Positions 16,671 to 25,189 of a stretch of DNA of 64,000 bases are shown here, in pieces. How positions within the stretch are numbered: position 1 is the first letter of the stretch; the number at the start of each line of letters is the position of its first letter. Source of the DNA: Actinomadura harenae (lineage in GTDB: Bacteria > Actinomycetota > Actinomycetes > Streptosporangiales > Streptosporangiaceae); contig NZ_RFFG01000011.1 in assembly GCF_003696215.1 (NCBI RefSeq), positions 62,001-126,000 on the forward strand, read 5' to 3'. The position numbers and the translations under genes are program-made. The notes beneath the pieces are model-generated. The model saw only the letters and a program-made list of their open reading frames with translations, was not told the DNA's origin and did not search any database.

Positions 16671-18812
16671 ATGATCAGAAGGAGGGCCCCGCTCGTCGTC
16701 GGAACGCTGGCGGCGGCCGGGCTCCTGGTGTCCCCGGTGACGCGGGCCCAGGTCGCGGGGGCGGCCCCGGACGACGCGCCGTGCGCCGTCCCGTCCGGAA
16801 GGGCCTGGTGCGACCGCGCGCTGCCCGTCGAGCGGCGGGCGGACGCGCTGGTCGCGGCGCTGACCGGCGAGGAGAAGATCGCACTGCTCGCGGGGGACGA
16901 CCTGGTCGGGCCGTTGCGGGCGGCCGACGACGCGCGGTTCCGCGCGGGAACGGTCCACGGCGTGCCGCGGCTCGGGATCCCGGACCTGTACCTGGTGGAC
17001 GCCGGGTCGATGGGCGTGAAGCAGGGACCGAACACGGCGCTGGCGTCCGGGCTGTCCCTGGCGGCGACCTTCGATCCGACGGCGGCGGGACGGGCGGGCG
17101 CCGTGGTCGCCGACGAGGCCGTCCACCATGGGAACGACGTCGTCCTCGGCCCGGCGGTCGACCTCATGCGGACGGCCCGGAGCGGCCGCGCGTTCGAGGC
17201 GTACGGCGAGGACCCGCTGCTGTCGTCGCGCATGGGCGCGTCCTGGATCCGGAGCGTCCAGGCCAGGGGGTTGATCGCGCAGGTCAAGCACTTCCCGGCC
17301 AACAACCAGGAGGCCGACCGGTACTCGGTGAACGCGGTGGTGTCCGAGCGGGCGCTGCGGGAGGTGTACCTGCCGCCGTTCGAGGCGGCGGTCCGCGACG
17401 CCGGGGCGGGCAGCGTCATGTGCGGGTACAACCTGGTCAACGGCCTGCCGAGCTGCTCCAACACCCCGCTCCTGGACGGCGTCCTGCGCAGGCGGTGGGG
17501 TTTCACCGGTTTCGTGGTCAGCGACTGGATGCGCGGCGCGAAGAGCACCGAGGGGTCCATGAAGGCCGGGCTCGACCTGGAGATGCCGATCGGGGTCCAG
17601 TACAGCCCGCCCGCGCTCGGCGCGGCCCTGCGCGACGGGAAGGTCACCTGGACGGACGTGGACGCGCGGCTCCGGGCCAGGTTCCGGACGCTGCTGGCGT
17701 TCGGGGTGTTCGACCGGGCCCGTCCGGTCAACGACGGACGCGTCGACCGCGCCGCGCACGACCGCACCGCGCAGCAGCTGTCCGAGCAGGGGATCACGCT
17801 GCTGAAGAACGCGGGCGGCGTGCTGCCGCTGAAGACCGGCGCCGGGATCGCGGTGATCGGGAAGCCCGCCGCGCAGGTGCGGTCGGCGACCGGGTCGGCG
17901 TACGTCAAACCCGTGTCGGCGGTCACACCCCTGAAGGCCCTGACCACGCGCGCCGGGACCAGGAACGTGACCTACCGGGACGGCACGGACGTCGCGGCGG
18001 CCGTGAAGGCGGCCCGGGCCGCGAAGGTCGCGGTGGTGTTCGCCGCCGACGCGCGCGCCGAGGACGCCGACGTCGCGTGCCTGGCGCTGCGCTGCGGCGA
18101 CGGCAGGCTCGGCGACCAGGACGCCCTGGTCACGGCCGTCGCCAAGGCCAACCCGAACACCGTGGTCGTGCTGCAGACCGGCGGGCCGGTGCTGACGCCG
18201 TGGGCGGGCAGGGTCCGGGGGATCATGGAGTCCTGGTACGCGGGCGGGCCGGGTGGGACGGCGATCGCGCGCGTCCTTTTCGGTGACGTCGACCCGGGCG
18301 GGCGCCTCCCGGTCACTTTCCCCGCCGCCGAGAAGCAGGCCCCGACCAGTGGTGATGCGACCCGGTACCCGGGTGTCGGGGGCGCCGTCCGCTACAGCGA
18401 GGAATTGCTGGTCGGATACCGGCACTACGACGCCAAGGGCCTTGTTCCGGCATTCCCGTTCGGGCACGGGCTCTCCTATACCGGATTCAAGTTCACCGGC
18501 CTGAAGATGTCGCCGACCGGGGTGAGCGTGACCGTCACCAACACCGGCAGGCGCCGCGGCTACGCCGTCCCGCAGCTCTATCTTGGGCTGCCGTCCAGCA
18601 AGGCCGTCCCGGAGCCCGCCAAGCAGCTCAGGGGCTTCGGGAAGGTCTCGCTCGCGCCCGGGGCGTCCGCCCGCGTGACCTTCCCCCTGGACGCCCGCGC
18701 CTTCTCCTACTGGAACACGACGACGCACTCCTGGCAGCAGGTGAAGGGATGCGCGAAGGTGATGGTCGGAACTTCTTCGCGGGCCGTCTCGCTCACCGGG
18801 AATCTTTGCTGA
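16671..18812 (+). CDS. Secreted glycoside hydrolase family 3 beta-glycosidase
   Basis: 713 residues. Signal peptide (MIRRRAPLVVGTLAAAGLLV) ending near residue 30. The GH3 N-terminal TIM barrel shows the substrate-binding KHFPANNQE segment and the nucleophile Asp in GFVVSDWMRG. The alpha/beta sandwich domain starts near QGITLLKNAGGVLPL, and a C-terminal FnIII-like domain begins near GVSVTVTNTG. GH3 enzymes release terminal beta-glucosyl, xylosyl or GlcNAc residues from oligosaccharides; the exact sugar cannot be told. ATG at 16671 is preceded by GGGAGAG. It stands alone and ends at a strong bidirectional terminator. Confidence 0.88.
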   Translation: MIRRRAPLVVGTLAAAGLLVSPVTRAQVAGAAPDDAPCAVPSGRAWCDRALPVERRADALVAALTGEEKIALLAGDDLVGPLRAADDARFRAGTVHGVPRLGIPDLYLVDAGSMGVKQGPNTALASGLSLAATFDPTAAGRAGAVVADEAVHHGNDVVLGPAVDLMRTARSGRAFEAYGEDPLLSSRMGASWIRSVQARGLIAQVKHFPANNQEADRYSVNAVVSERALREVYLPPFEAAVRDAGAGSVMCGYNLVNGLPSCSNTPLLDGVLRRRWGFTGFVVSDWMRGAKSTEGSMKAGLDLEMPIGVQYSPPALGAALRDGKVTWTDVDARLRARFRTLLAFGVFDRARPVNDGRVDRAAHDRTAQQLSEQGITLLKNAGGVLPLKTGAGIAVIGKPAAQVRSATGSAYVKPVSAVTPLKALTTRAGTRNVTYRDGTDVAAAVKAARAAKVAVVFAADARAEDADVACLALRCGDGRLGDQDALVTAVAKANPNTVVVLQTGGPVLTPWAGRVRGIMESWYAGGPGGTAIARVLFGDVDPGGRLPVTFPAAEKQAPTSGDATRYPGVGGAVRYSEELLVGYRHYDAKGLVPAFPFGHGLSYTGFKFTGLKMSPTGVSVTVTNTGRRRGYAVPQLYLGLPSSKAVPEPAKQLRGFGKVSLAPGASARVTFPLDARAFSYWNTTTHSWQQVKGCAKVMVGTSSRAVSLTGNLC

Positions 18813-18838
18813 GAACGGCGCGAAACAGCGGTACAAAA

Positions 18839-18878
18839 GAAACGACAACGGCGGCCGATCGGCCGCCGTTGTCGTTTC
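18839..18878. terminator. 40-bp perfect palindrome, bidirectional terminator
   Basis: An exact inverted repeat with centre GATC and arms GAAACGACAACGGCGGCC / GGCCGCCGTTGTCGTTTC. It is flanked by A-rich sequence on the left and ends in TTTC, so it can act for both the GH3 gene (plus) and the tRNA-Gly transcript (minus). Confidence 0.85.
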
Positions 18879-18883
18879 GAACG

Positions 18884-18957
18884 TGGAGCGGATGACGGGA
18901 ATCGAACCCGCGTAGCTAGTTTGGAAGACTAGGGCTCTACCATTGAGCTACATCCGC
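18884..18957 (-). tRNA. tRNA-Gly (anticodon TCC)
   Basis: The minus strand gives acceptor GCGGATG, D-arm AGCTCAATGGTAGAGC, anticodon arm CTAGT-CTTCCAA-ACTAG (anticodon TCC), T-arm CGGGTTCGATTCCCG and matching acceptor CATCCGC. The discriminator T is followed by an encoded CCA at 18884-18886. Confidence 0.96.
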
Positions 18958-19072
18958 GTGGGTGAGGCATCGCCTCGTCCGTGACCGTAGCGTACCGGGT
19001 TTTCCGGGTGGTTGTCGCTTCGATAACGGGTGAGGAAGGCGGAGGCCCGTGGGCCCCGCCTCGCCTCGTCCG

Positions 19073-19147
19073 TCGGGCTGGCCGGATTCGAACCGGCGAC
19101 CCCCGCCACCCAAAGGCGGTGCGCTAGCCAAACTGCGCTACAGCCCG
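19073..19147 (-). tRNA. tRNA-Pro (anticodon TGG)
   Basis: The minus strand gives acceptor CGGGCTG, D-arm GCGCAGTTTGGCTAGCGC, anticodon arm CCGCC-TTTGGGT-GGCGG (anticodon TGG), T-arm GCCGGTTCGAATCCGGC and acceptor CAGCCCG with discriminator A. Unlike the neighbouring tRNA-Gly, no CCA is encoded (CGG follows). Confidence 0.96.
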
Positions 19148-19326
19148 CAGCGCGCAGCAGTCTATCCCGTTCCGCGGCATGGGCGCAGAGATGCGGAGGT
19201 GAGTGATGTATCTCCACGAGTAGATCATCCCTCTTTGGGGCTTTTAGCTGGTTGATGGGGTGATGGTGTCGCCTGGGGGTATGGACCGCGTGAGGCGGGT
19301 TCGTGGCGGTCACCGAGGGGGAGATC

Positions 19327-20361
19327 ATGAAGGCTGTCCAGTTCCGGGAGGCCGGCAGGCCGCCGGAGGTCGTCGAGGTTCCGGAGCCCGAGCCCGGCCC
19401 CGGGCAGGTCCTGCTGAAGGTGACCGCGGCCGGGGTCTGCCACTCGGACTTCGTCGTGATGCAGAGCCCGGCCGAGCTGGGCATCGGGCTGCCGCTGACG
19501 CTCGGCCACGAGGGCGCGGGCACGGTCGCGCGGCTCGGCGCGGGCGTCACGGGCCTGGACGTCGGCGAGTCCGTCGCCGTGTACGGGCCGTGGGGCTGCG
19601 GGACGTGCCCGGAGTGCGCGCAGGGCAAGGAGAACTACTGCCGCCGCGCCGCGGCCCTCGGGATCCGTCCGCCCGGGCTCGGCGCGCCCGGCGCGATCGC
19701 CGAGTACCTGCTGGTCGACGCGCCGCGCCACCTCGTCCCGCTCGGTGATCTCGACCCGGTGAAGACCGTCTCGCTGACGGACGCCGGGCTCACCCCGTAC
19801 CACGCGATCAAGGGCGCGCTGCCGCGGCTCGTGCCGGGCAGCACCGCCGTGGTCATCGGCGCGGGCGGCCTCGGGCACGTCGGGATCCAGCTGCTCCGCG
19901 CCCTGTCCTCGGCCCGTGTGATCGCCCTGGACGTCTCGGACGCGAAACTGGAGCTCGCCAAGGAGGTCGGCGCGCACGAGGCCGTGAAGTCCGACGACAA
20001 GGCCGTCGCGCGCGTCCGCGAGCTGACCGGCGGGTTCGGCGCGCAGGCCGTGTTCGACTTCGTCGGCGCCCCGCCCACCACCGCGATCGCCACGGGCGTC
20101 GCGAGCACCGAGGCGGACGTCGCGATCGTCGGCATCGGCGGTGGTACGGCCACCGTCGGGTTCGGCGCGATCGCCTACGACGCGTCCGTCCGGTCGCCGT
20201 ACTGGGGCAGCCGGTCCGAGCTGGTCGAGGTGCTCGACCTGGCCCGCGCCGGCGCGGTGGACGTCCACATCGAGACCTACTCGATCGACGAGGCGCCCAC
20301 CGCCTACCGGCGGCTCCATGACGGCGAGATCAGCGGCCGCGCCGTCATCGTCCCGAACTGA
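19327..20361 (+). CDS. Zinc-dependent NAD(P) alcohol dehydrogenase (MDR family)
   Basis: 344 residues. Catalytic zinc ligands: Cys in AAGVCHSDFV and His/Glu in LGHEGAG. Structural zinc: the four-cysteine loop CGTCPECAQGKENYC. Rossmann motif: VIGAGGLGHVGIQLL (about 178-192). C-terminal: IETYSIDEAPTAYRRL and GRAVIVPN. The family interconverts alcohols and aldehydes; the substrate is unknown. ATG at 19327 follows GAGGGGGAG; an upstream GTG at 19303 has no ribosome-binding site. It converges on alaS. Confidence 0.87.
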   Translation: MKAVQFREAGRPPEVVEVPEPEPGPGQVLLKVTAAGVCHSDFVVMQSPAELGIGLPLTLGHEGAGTVARLGAGVTGLDVGESVAVYGPWGCGTCPECAQGKENYCRRAAALGIRPPGLGAPGAIAEYLLVDAPRHLVPLGDLDPVKTVSLTDAGLTPYHAIKGALPRLVPGSTAVVIGAGGLGHVGIQLLRALSSARVIALDVSDAKLELAKEVGAHEAVKSDDKAVARVRELTGGFGAQAVFDFVGAPPTTAIATGVASTEADVAIVGIGGGTATVGFGAIAYDASVRSPYWGSRSELVEVLDLARAGAVDVHIETYSIDEAPTAYRRLHDGEISGRAVIVPN

Positions 20362-20404
20362 GCAGGCGCCCGGACGGGCCGGGTCGGGTCAGGGCGCGAG
20401 GACG

Positions 20405-23065
20405 TCAGGGCGCGAGGACGTCCCGGACGGTCCGCTCCGCCACCCTCAGCGCCTCGGACAGCGCCTCCACGCGCCGTCCGCCCGCGTTCGCGACCGGGCC
20501 GCGCCCGCCCGCGCCGCCGCCGACCACGCGCGCCGCGTCCGCCAGAAGATCGCGCGCCTCGACGCCGAGCGTCCCCGAGACCGCCGCCACCAGCAGCGCC
20601 CGGCCGTCGGAGACCGTCCCGAGGACGACCGCGCCCGGACGGCGCAGCAGCCCCGCGGTCTCCGACGCCAGCCCGCGCAGCGACTCCACCGGGACGCCGT
20701 CCACCCGCGCGGAGACGACCGGGACGTCTCCGGACACCGACGCTGACGCGGACACCGACGCGGACGCCGCCAGCCGCGCCGCCCGGGACGACAGGTCCGC
20801 CGCGCGCAGCGCCGACAGCTCGCGCTCCGCCTCCGCGAGGGTCGCGAGCCGCTGCCGCAGCCGGTCCGGCGCCTGGTCCGCGGGGACCGACAGCAGGTCC
20901 GCCAGCTCCCGCAGCAGCGCGCCCTGGTGGTCATGGTGCCGCAGCGCGTCCGGGCCGGTCAGCGCCTCGACGCGCCGCAACCCGGACCCGACCGACGACT
21001 CCCCGAGCAGGTGCACGGGACCCGCCTGCGCGCCGTGCCCGACGTGCGTGCCGCCGCACAGCTCCCGGGACGCGTCGCCGATGTCCACGATCCGCACGCG
21101 CTCGCCGTACCGCTCGCCGAACAGCGCGACCGCGCCCGCCGCCTCCGCCGACGCGCGGTCCGCCTCCCAGACCCGCACGTCCGGATCGTCCAGCAGGTAG
21201 TCGTTCACGAGCGTCCGGACCGCCGCCAGCTCGCCGTCGGTGACCGCGCCGAAGTGCGCGAAGTCGAACCGCAGCCGCCCGGGCTCGACGCGCGAGCCGC
21301 GCTGCGCCGCGTGGTCGCCGAGGACGCGCTTCAGCATCGCGTGCAGGACGTGCGTCGCGCTGTGGGACCGCGCGGTCGCCGCCCGCCGGTCCGCGTCCAC
21401 GACCGCCTCCGCCTCCTCGCCCACGCCGACCTCGCCCGACACGACCCGGACGGTGTGGACGTGCAGCCCGTCCAGCCCGAGCCGCGTGTCGAGCACGTCG
21501 AGCGTCCCGGACGGCGTGACGACGCGTCCGGTGTCGCCGACCTGTCCGCCCGCCTCCGCGTAGAAGGGGCTTTGGGACAGCACCAGCTCCACCGTCGCGC
21601 CCTCGTGCGCGCGCGTGATCTCGGAGCCGTCGAGGAGCGCGACGACGCGTCCTTCCGCGGACGTCCTGTCGTAGCCCACGAACGTGGTCCGGCCGTGCCG
21701 CGCGAGGACGCCCCGGTAGAGGTCCTGCCGCGCGACCGCGTCCCCCTTGCGTCCCTGGCCCGCCGCGTGCGCCTGCCTGCGCTGCGCCTCCAGGAGGCGG
21801 CCGAACTCGTCCTCGTCCACCGACAGGCCCGCCTCGCGCGCCGCGTCCAAGGTCAGGTCGATGGGGAAGCCGTAGGTGTCGTGCAGCTCGAACGCCGTCC
21901 GCCCCGGCAGCGACCCCGCCCCGGTCTCCGAGACCCTCGCGATCGCCGACTCCAGCAGCCGTGAGCCCTGCCGGAGCGTCCGGTCGAACCGCTCCTCCTC
22001 CGCCGCGACGACCCGCTCCACCAGCGGACGGCCCGCGACCAGTTCCGGCCAGGAACCGCCGAGGCCGCCGACGACGCGTCCGGTGAGGTCCGCGAGCAGC
22101 GGGCCCTCGATCCCGAGGAGCCGCGCGTGCCGGATCGCGCGGCGCAGCAGCCGACGCAGCACGTACCCGCGCCCGTCCCCGGACGGCAGCACGCCGTCCG
22201 CGATGAGGAACGCCGCCGTCCGCGCGTGGTCGGTCACGATCCGCATGGACCTCGCGACGTCGCCGCCGTGCCGTCCCGGGTACTCCCGTCCCGCCCGCTC
22301 CTGGACGAGCCGGAACGCGGGCAGCAGCATGTCCGTCTCGCAGACGGTGTCGACGCCCTGGAGGATCGCGGTGAGCCGCCCGAGCCCGAGCCCGGTGTCG
22401 ATGTTCTTCGCGGGCAGCGGCCCGAGGACCTCGTAGCCGTCCTTGCCGTCGCCCGCGCCGCGCAGGCTCTCCATGAACACCAGGTTCCAGAGCTCCTGGA
22501 AGCGCTCGCCGTCCACCGCCGGGCCGCCGTCCGGCCCGAACTCCGGTCCCCGGTCGTAGTGCAGCTCGGAGGACGGCCCGCAGGGCCCGGGCACGCCCAT
22601 CGACCAGTGGTTGTCGACCATGCCGAGCCGCTGGATCCGGTCCGCCGGAACCCCGAGGCTCCGCCAGATCGCCTCCGCCTCGTCGTCGTCGCGGAACACG
22701 GTCACCCAGAGGCGGTCCCGGTCGAGGCCGTAGTGCCCGGTGAGGAGCTCCCACGCCCACGGGACGACCTCGCGCTTGAAGTAGTCGCCGAACGCGAAGT
22801 TCCCGAGCATCTCGAAGAACGTGTCGTGCCGGGTCGTCCGGCCCACGTTCTCGATGTCGACGGTGCGGACGCACTTCTGCACCGACATCAGCCGCCGGTG
22901 CTCGGGCACGCGTTCGCCCAGGTAGCAGGGCTTGAACTGGTTCATCCCCGCGTTCGCCAGCAGCAGCGTCGGATCGTCCGGCACCAGGGGGCCGGACGGC
23001 ACGCGCACGTGGCCGCGCTCGCGGAAGAAGGTCAGGAAGGTCGAACGGACGTCATCGGACAGCAT
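20405..23065 (-). CDS. alaS: Alanine--tRNA ligase
   Basis: 886 residues, full length for AlaRS. Class II catalytic core at the N-terminus: RTTRHDTFFEMLGNFAFGDY (motif 2 region), WNLVFME and NIDTGLGLGRL (motif 3). Editing domain: HSATHVLH and CGGTHVGH supply the metal-binding His/Cys set. A C-Ala domain follows, ending with the usual glycine-rich GGGAGGRGPVANAGG-type patch. It charges tRNA-Ala with alanine and clears mischarged Ser/Gly. None of the usual alaS neighbours (ruvX, mltG) are here, so it may be a second copy; this cannot be checked from the window. ATG at 23065 follows GTGAGGG, which is buried in a leader hairpin. Confidence 0.95.
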   Translation of the reverse strand: MLSDDVRSTFLTFFRERGHVRVPSGPLVPDDPTLLLANAGMNQFKPCYLGERVPEHRRLMSVQKCVRTVDIENVGRTTRHDTFFEMLGNFAFGDYFKREVVPWAWELLTGHYGLDRDRLWVTVFRDDDEAEAIWRSLGVPADRIQRLGMVDNHWSMGVPGPCGPSSELHYDRGPEFGPDGGPAVDGERFQELWNLVFMESLRGAGDGKDGYEVLGPLPAKNIDTGLGLGRLTAILQGVDTVCETDMLLPAFRLVQERAGREYPGRHGGDVARSMRIVTDHARTAAFLIADGVLPSGDGRGYVLRRLLRRAIRHARLLGIEGPLLADLTGRVVGGLGGSWPELVAGRPLVERVVAAEEERFDRTLRQGSRLLESAIARVSETGAGSLPGRTAFELHDTYGFPIDLTLDAAREAGLSVDEDEFGRLLEAQRRQAHAAGQGRKGDAVARQDLYRGVLARHGRTTFVGYDRTSAEGRVVALLDGSEITRAHEGATVELVLSQSPFYAEAGGQVGDTGRVVTPSGTLDVLDTRLGLDGLHVHTVRVVSGEVGVGEEAEAVVDADRRAATARSHSATHVLHAMLKRVLGDHAAQRGSRVEPGRLRFDFAHFGAVTDGELAAVRTLVNDYLLDDPDVRVWEADRASAEAAGAVALFGERYGERVRIVDIGDASRELCGGTHVGHGAQAGPVHLLGESSVGSGLRRVEALTGPDALRHHDHQGALLRELADLLSVPADQAPDRLRQRLATLAEAERELSALRAADLSSRAARLAASASVSASASVSGDVPVVSARVDGVPVESLRGLASETAGLLRRPGAVVLGTVSDGRALLVAAVSGTLGVEARDLLADAARVVGGGAGGRGPVANAGGRRVEALSEALRVAERTVRDVLAP

Positions 23066-23180
23066 GGTGAACCCTCACGAGGTGGTCGGGACAGCGGCGC
23101 ACACCGCCGAGCCGGACCGCGCGTCGCGCGTTCTCCGGCTCGGCGCGGCTAGCTCGCCGTCCCACCTCGTGAAGGTCCAT
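23052..23180 (-). CDS. Putative 42-residue leader peptide upstream of alaS
   Basis: An ATG at 23180, preceded by AAGGACG, opens a 42-codon frame that ends (TGA at 23052-23054) 14 nt inside alaS in another reading frame. The peptide begins MDLHEVGRRASRAEPENARR and has Ala at positions 10, 13, 18, 21 and 40, with many Arg. Four of the five Ala codons fall in the stretch that forms the inner hairpin of the leader. A short frame with its own SD, ending just past the regulated start, is the layout of a leader peptide whose translation controls the next gene. No homologue is known to me; translation is inferred. Confidence 0.5.
   Translation of the reverse strand: MDLHEVGRRASRAEPENARRAVRLGGVRRCPDHLVRVHHAVR
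23072..23175 (-). promoter_or_regulatory. Structured alaS 5' leader that sequesters the ribosome-binding site
   Basis: On the minus strand CCTTCACGAGGTGG (23175-23162) pairs over 14 bp, with one G-U, with CCACCTCGTGAGGG (23085-23072), which contains the alaS Shine-Dalgarno sequence 6 nt before ATG. Inside it GCCGAGCCGGA (23144-23134) pairs exactly with TCCGGCTCGGC (23116-23106). The upper half also carries alternating CG. The pairing is seen directly; control of alaS translation is inference. Confidence 0.65.
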
Positions 23181-23279
23181 CGTCCTTGCGTTCTGCTCCG
23201 TGCGGGCGTCCAGGTGCCGTCCAAGGTAACAACCGGAATCCCGATCCCGCACCCCGGTACTCCCGTCCGGACGCCCGTA

Positions 23280-23678
23280 TCAGCCGGCGGCCTGCCCCGT
23301 CCGGGCCGGTTCCTGCCGTTCGTCGTAGGAGGCGCGGGCGGCGTCGATCTCGTCGCCGTGCGCGGCGGTCCACACGATGATCGGCTCGATCGCCTCCAGC
23401 ATCGTCCGGCCGAGCCCGGTCAGCGTGTACTCGACGCGCGGCGGGATCTCCGGGTGGACGGTCCGGATGACGAAGCCGTCCCGTTCGAGGCCGCGCAGCG
23501 TCACGGTCAGCATCCGCTGGCTGATCCCGACGCACTCGCGCTTCAGCTCGCCGAACCGCTTGGTGCGCTCGCCGAGCAGCGCGATGACCATCAGCGTCCA
23601 CTTCTCGGCGACGCGGTCGAGGGTCTCGCGGGCGCGGCAGGCCTCGGGGGAGTGCTCGCTCAGGCCGCTGACGTCCAT
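23280..23678 (-). CDS. HxlR-family transcriptional regulator
   Basis: 132 residues. The family pattern is clear: a single cysteine near the N-terminus (SPEACRARETL), then RVAEKWTLMVIALLGERTKRFGELKRE in separate parts, and winged-helix segments GISQRMLTVTLRGLERDG and PRVEYTLTGLGRTML. HxlR proteins are dimeric repressors or activators, some sensing electrophiles through that Cys. ATG at 23678 follows GGAG. It is divergent from yceI, its likely target. Confidence 0.85.
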   Translation of the reverse strand: MDVSGLSEHSPEACRARETLDRVAEKWTLMVIALLGERTKRFGELKRECVGISQRMLTVTLRGLERDGFVIRTVHPEIPPRVEYTLTGLGRTMLEAIEPIIVWTAAHGDEIDAARASYDERQEPARTGQAAG

Positions 23679-23752
23679 GGTTATCTCCGGGTGCGTGGGG
23701 CAGGTGAAAGTGCCTTCTTGTGGGGCTTCGCGAGGTTCTCGCAGGATGAAGG

Positions 23753-23771
23753 CGGTTCCTCGGAGGAACCG
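23753..23771. promoter_or_regulatory. Palindrome between hxlR and yceI genes
   Basis: CGGTTCCTC and GAGGAACCG flank a central G, 29 bp before the yceI start. A second inverted pair, GCCTTC (23712-23717) and GAAGGC (23748-23753), lies to its left. Either could be the HxlR operator. Confidence 0.4.
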
Positions 23772-23799
23772 ACTTACTTCCCAGAACCAAGGAGACACG

Positions 23800-24378
23800 A
23801 TGACCACCGGACTTGTCGAGATCCCCGGGTACGTCGCGGGCACCTGGACGGTGGACACCGTCCACTCCACCGTCGGGTTCGCCGTCCGGCACCTGATGAT
23901 CAGCAAGGTGCGCGGCCGGTTCGGCGACTTCGACGCGACGTTCACGACCGGGACGGATCCGCTCGACTCCAGCGTCACCGCGACCGTCCGGATGGGCTCG
24001 GTCGACACCGGCAGCGCGCAGCGTGACGAGCACCTGCGCGCCGCCGACTTCTTCGCCGTGGCCGACCACCCGACCATGACGTTCCGCTCGACCGGCCTGC
24101 GCCCGGCCCGCGGGCAGGGCCGGTTCGAGCTCGACGGCGAGCTGACGATCAAGGGCGTGACCAGGCCCGTCACCTTCGACCTGGAGATCGGCGGGTTCGG
24201 CCCGGACCACTTCGACCCGGACGGCCGGGGCGCCCGCGCCGGGTTCACCGCGTCCGGCGTGATCGACCGCACCGAGTTCGGCGTGGACACCAACATGCCG
24301 ATCCCCGGCGGCATGGGCCTCGGCGAGAAGGTCGAGGTCACCCTGGAGATCGAGGCCGTCCTGGCCACCGGCGCCTGA
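23800..24378 (+). CDS. YceI-family polyisoprenoid-binding protein
   Basis: 192 residues with the YceI lipocalin-like fold. Recognisable segments: GTWTVDTVHSTVGFAVRHL, KVRGRFGDFDATFTT, SVDTGSAQRDEHLRAADFF, HPTMTFRST and GELTIKGVTRPVTFDLE, ending EKVEVTLEIEAVL. The family binds amphiphilic isoprenoids. No signal peptide is present, so unlike E. coli YceI it is probably cytoplasmic. ATG at 23800 follows AAGGAG. The partner HxlR gene is divergent, 121 bp away. Confidence 0.88.
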   Translation: MTTGLVEIPGYVAGTWTVDTVHSTVGFAVRHLMISKVRGRFGDFDATFTTGTDPLDSSVTATVRMGSVDTGSAQRDEHLRAADFFAVADHPTMTFRSTGLRPARGQGRFELDGELTIKGVTRPVTFDLEIGGFGPDHFDPDGRGARAGFTASGVIDRTEFGVDTNMPIPGGMGLGEKVEVTLEIEAVLATGA

Positions 24379-24387
24379 CCGCGCCCC

Positions 24388-25113
24388 TCACCGGCGCGCG
24401 TCCACGAGGGCGGCCAGCTCGGCGAGGCTGACGACGCGCGGGACGCCGACGGCGGAGCCGATGCCGGTGCCGGTGCCGGAGCCGGTGCCGGTGTCGGCAC
24501 GGTCGAGCCAGACCCCGGTGAGACCGGCCGCCGCCGCCCCCCGCGCGTCGGTGTCGAGCCGGTCCCCGACGTGCAGGACGGCCCCGGGCGCCTGCCCCAG
24601 CCGGGCGCACGCCGCCGCGAAGATCGCCGCGTCGGGCTTGGCCACCCCGGCCTCCTGCGACGCGATCACGCAGTCCGCGACGTGGGAGAGGACGCCGATG
24701 TGCTCCAGCTTGGCCCGCTGCGCCGCGCCGTCCCCGTTCGTCACGATCCCGAACCGCAGCCCGCGTGCCGCCAGCTCCTCGAACGCGGGCCCGACGTCCG
24801 GGTAGGCCGTCCAATGCGCCTTGTAGCGGACGCGGTAGCCGGCGAGCCAGGCGTCCGCCGTGGCGTCGTCCCACCCGGGGTGCCCGAGTTCGCCCGCCAG
24901 AGCGATGGCGCGGCCCCGCCGCTGCTCGGTCTGCGTCAGCTCGCCTTGGACCATGCGCAGGACGAACGCGTCGGTCAGCTCGGTCCAGCGGCGCTCCACG
25001 AACGCGGCGTCGGCGTCCGGCCAGCACTCCGTGGCGGCGCGGACGGCCGCCGTGTCGTGGTCGAGAAGCGTCCCGTCGAGATCGAACAGGACGGCGGCGA
25101 TGCTGGTGCCCAT
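24388..25113 (-). CDS. HAD-superfamily hydrolase (phosphoglycolate-phosphatase-like)
   Basis: 241 residues. HAD motif I is VLFDLDGTLLDHD, motif II FGIVTNGD, motif III lysine in GVAKPDAAIF, and motif IV VLHVGDRLDTDARGA. A helical cap separates I and II. These enzymes dephosphorylate small metabolites via the first Asp. Near the C-terminus a hexanucleotide repeat (about 24457-24500) encodes GTGSGTGTGIGS, a likely length-variable loop. ATG at 25113 follows AAAGGAGAT. It is divergent from the two-gene unit at 25190 and ends just past yceI. Confidence 0.87.
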   Translation of the reverse strand: MGTSIAAVLFDLDGTLLDHDTAAVRAATECWPDADAAFVERRWTELTDAFVLRMVQGELTQTEQRRGRAIALAGELGHPGWDDATADAWLAGYRVRYKAHWTAYPDVGPAFEELAARGLRFGIVTNGDGAAQRAKLEHIGVLSHVADCVIASQEAGVAKPDAAIFAAACARLGQAPGAVLHVGDRLDTDARGAAAAGLTGVWLDRADTGTGSGTGTGIGSAVGVPRVVSLAELAALVDARR

Positions 25114-25189
25114 GGGAGATCTCCTTTCCGGCCTCCATTCTGCGAAATTCGGATGACCGTGTTCCCGGATTTCTGGAACCCTCCCAAAG

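Noticed and set aside
14051..17947. A 1298-codon open frame on the minus strand
   Set aside because: It is the antisense of the HTH-STAND and GH3 genes; long antisense frames are expected at this GC content, and it has no domain pattern or SD.
23162..23260. T-box riboswitch for alaS
   Set aside because: GGTGGGACGGCG on the minus strand faintly resembles the T-box core, but the specifier loop and antiterminator layout cannot be drawn; the uORF/hairpin model fits better.
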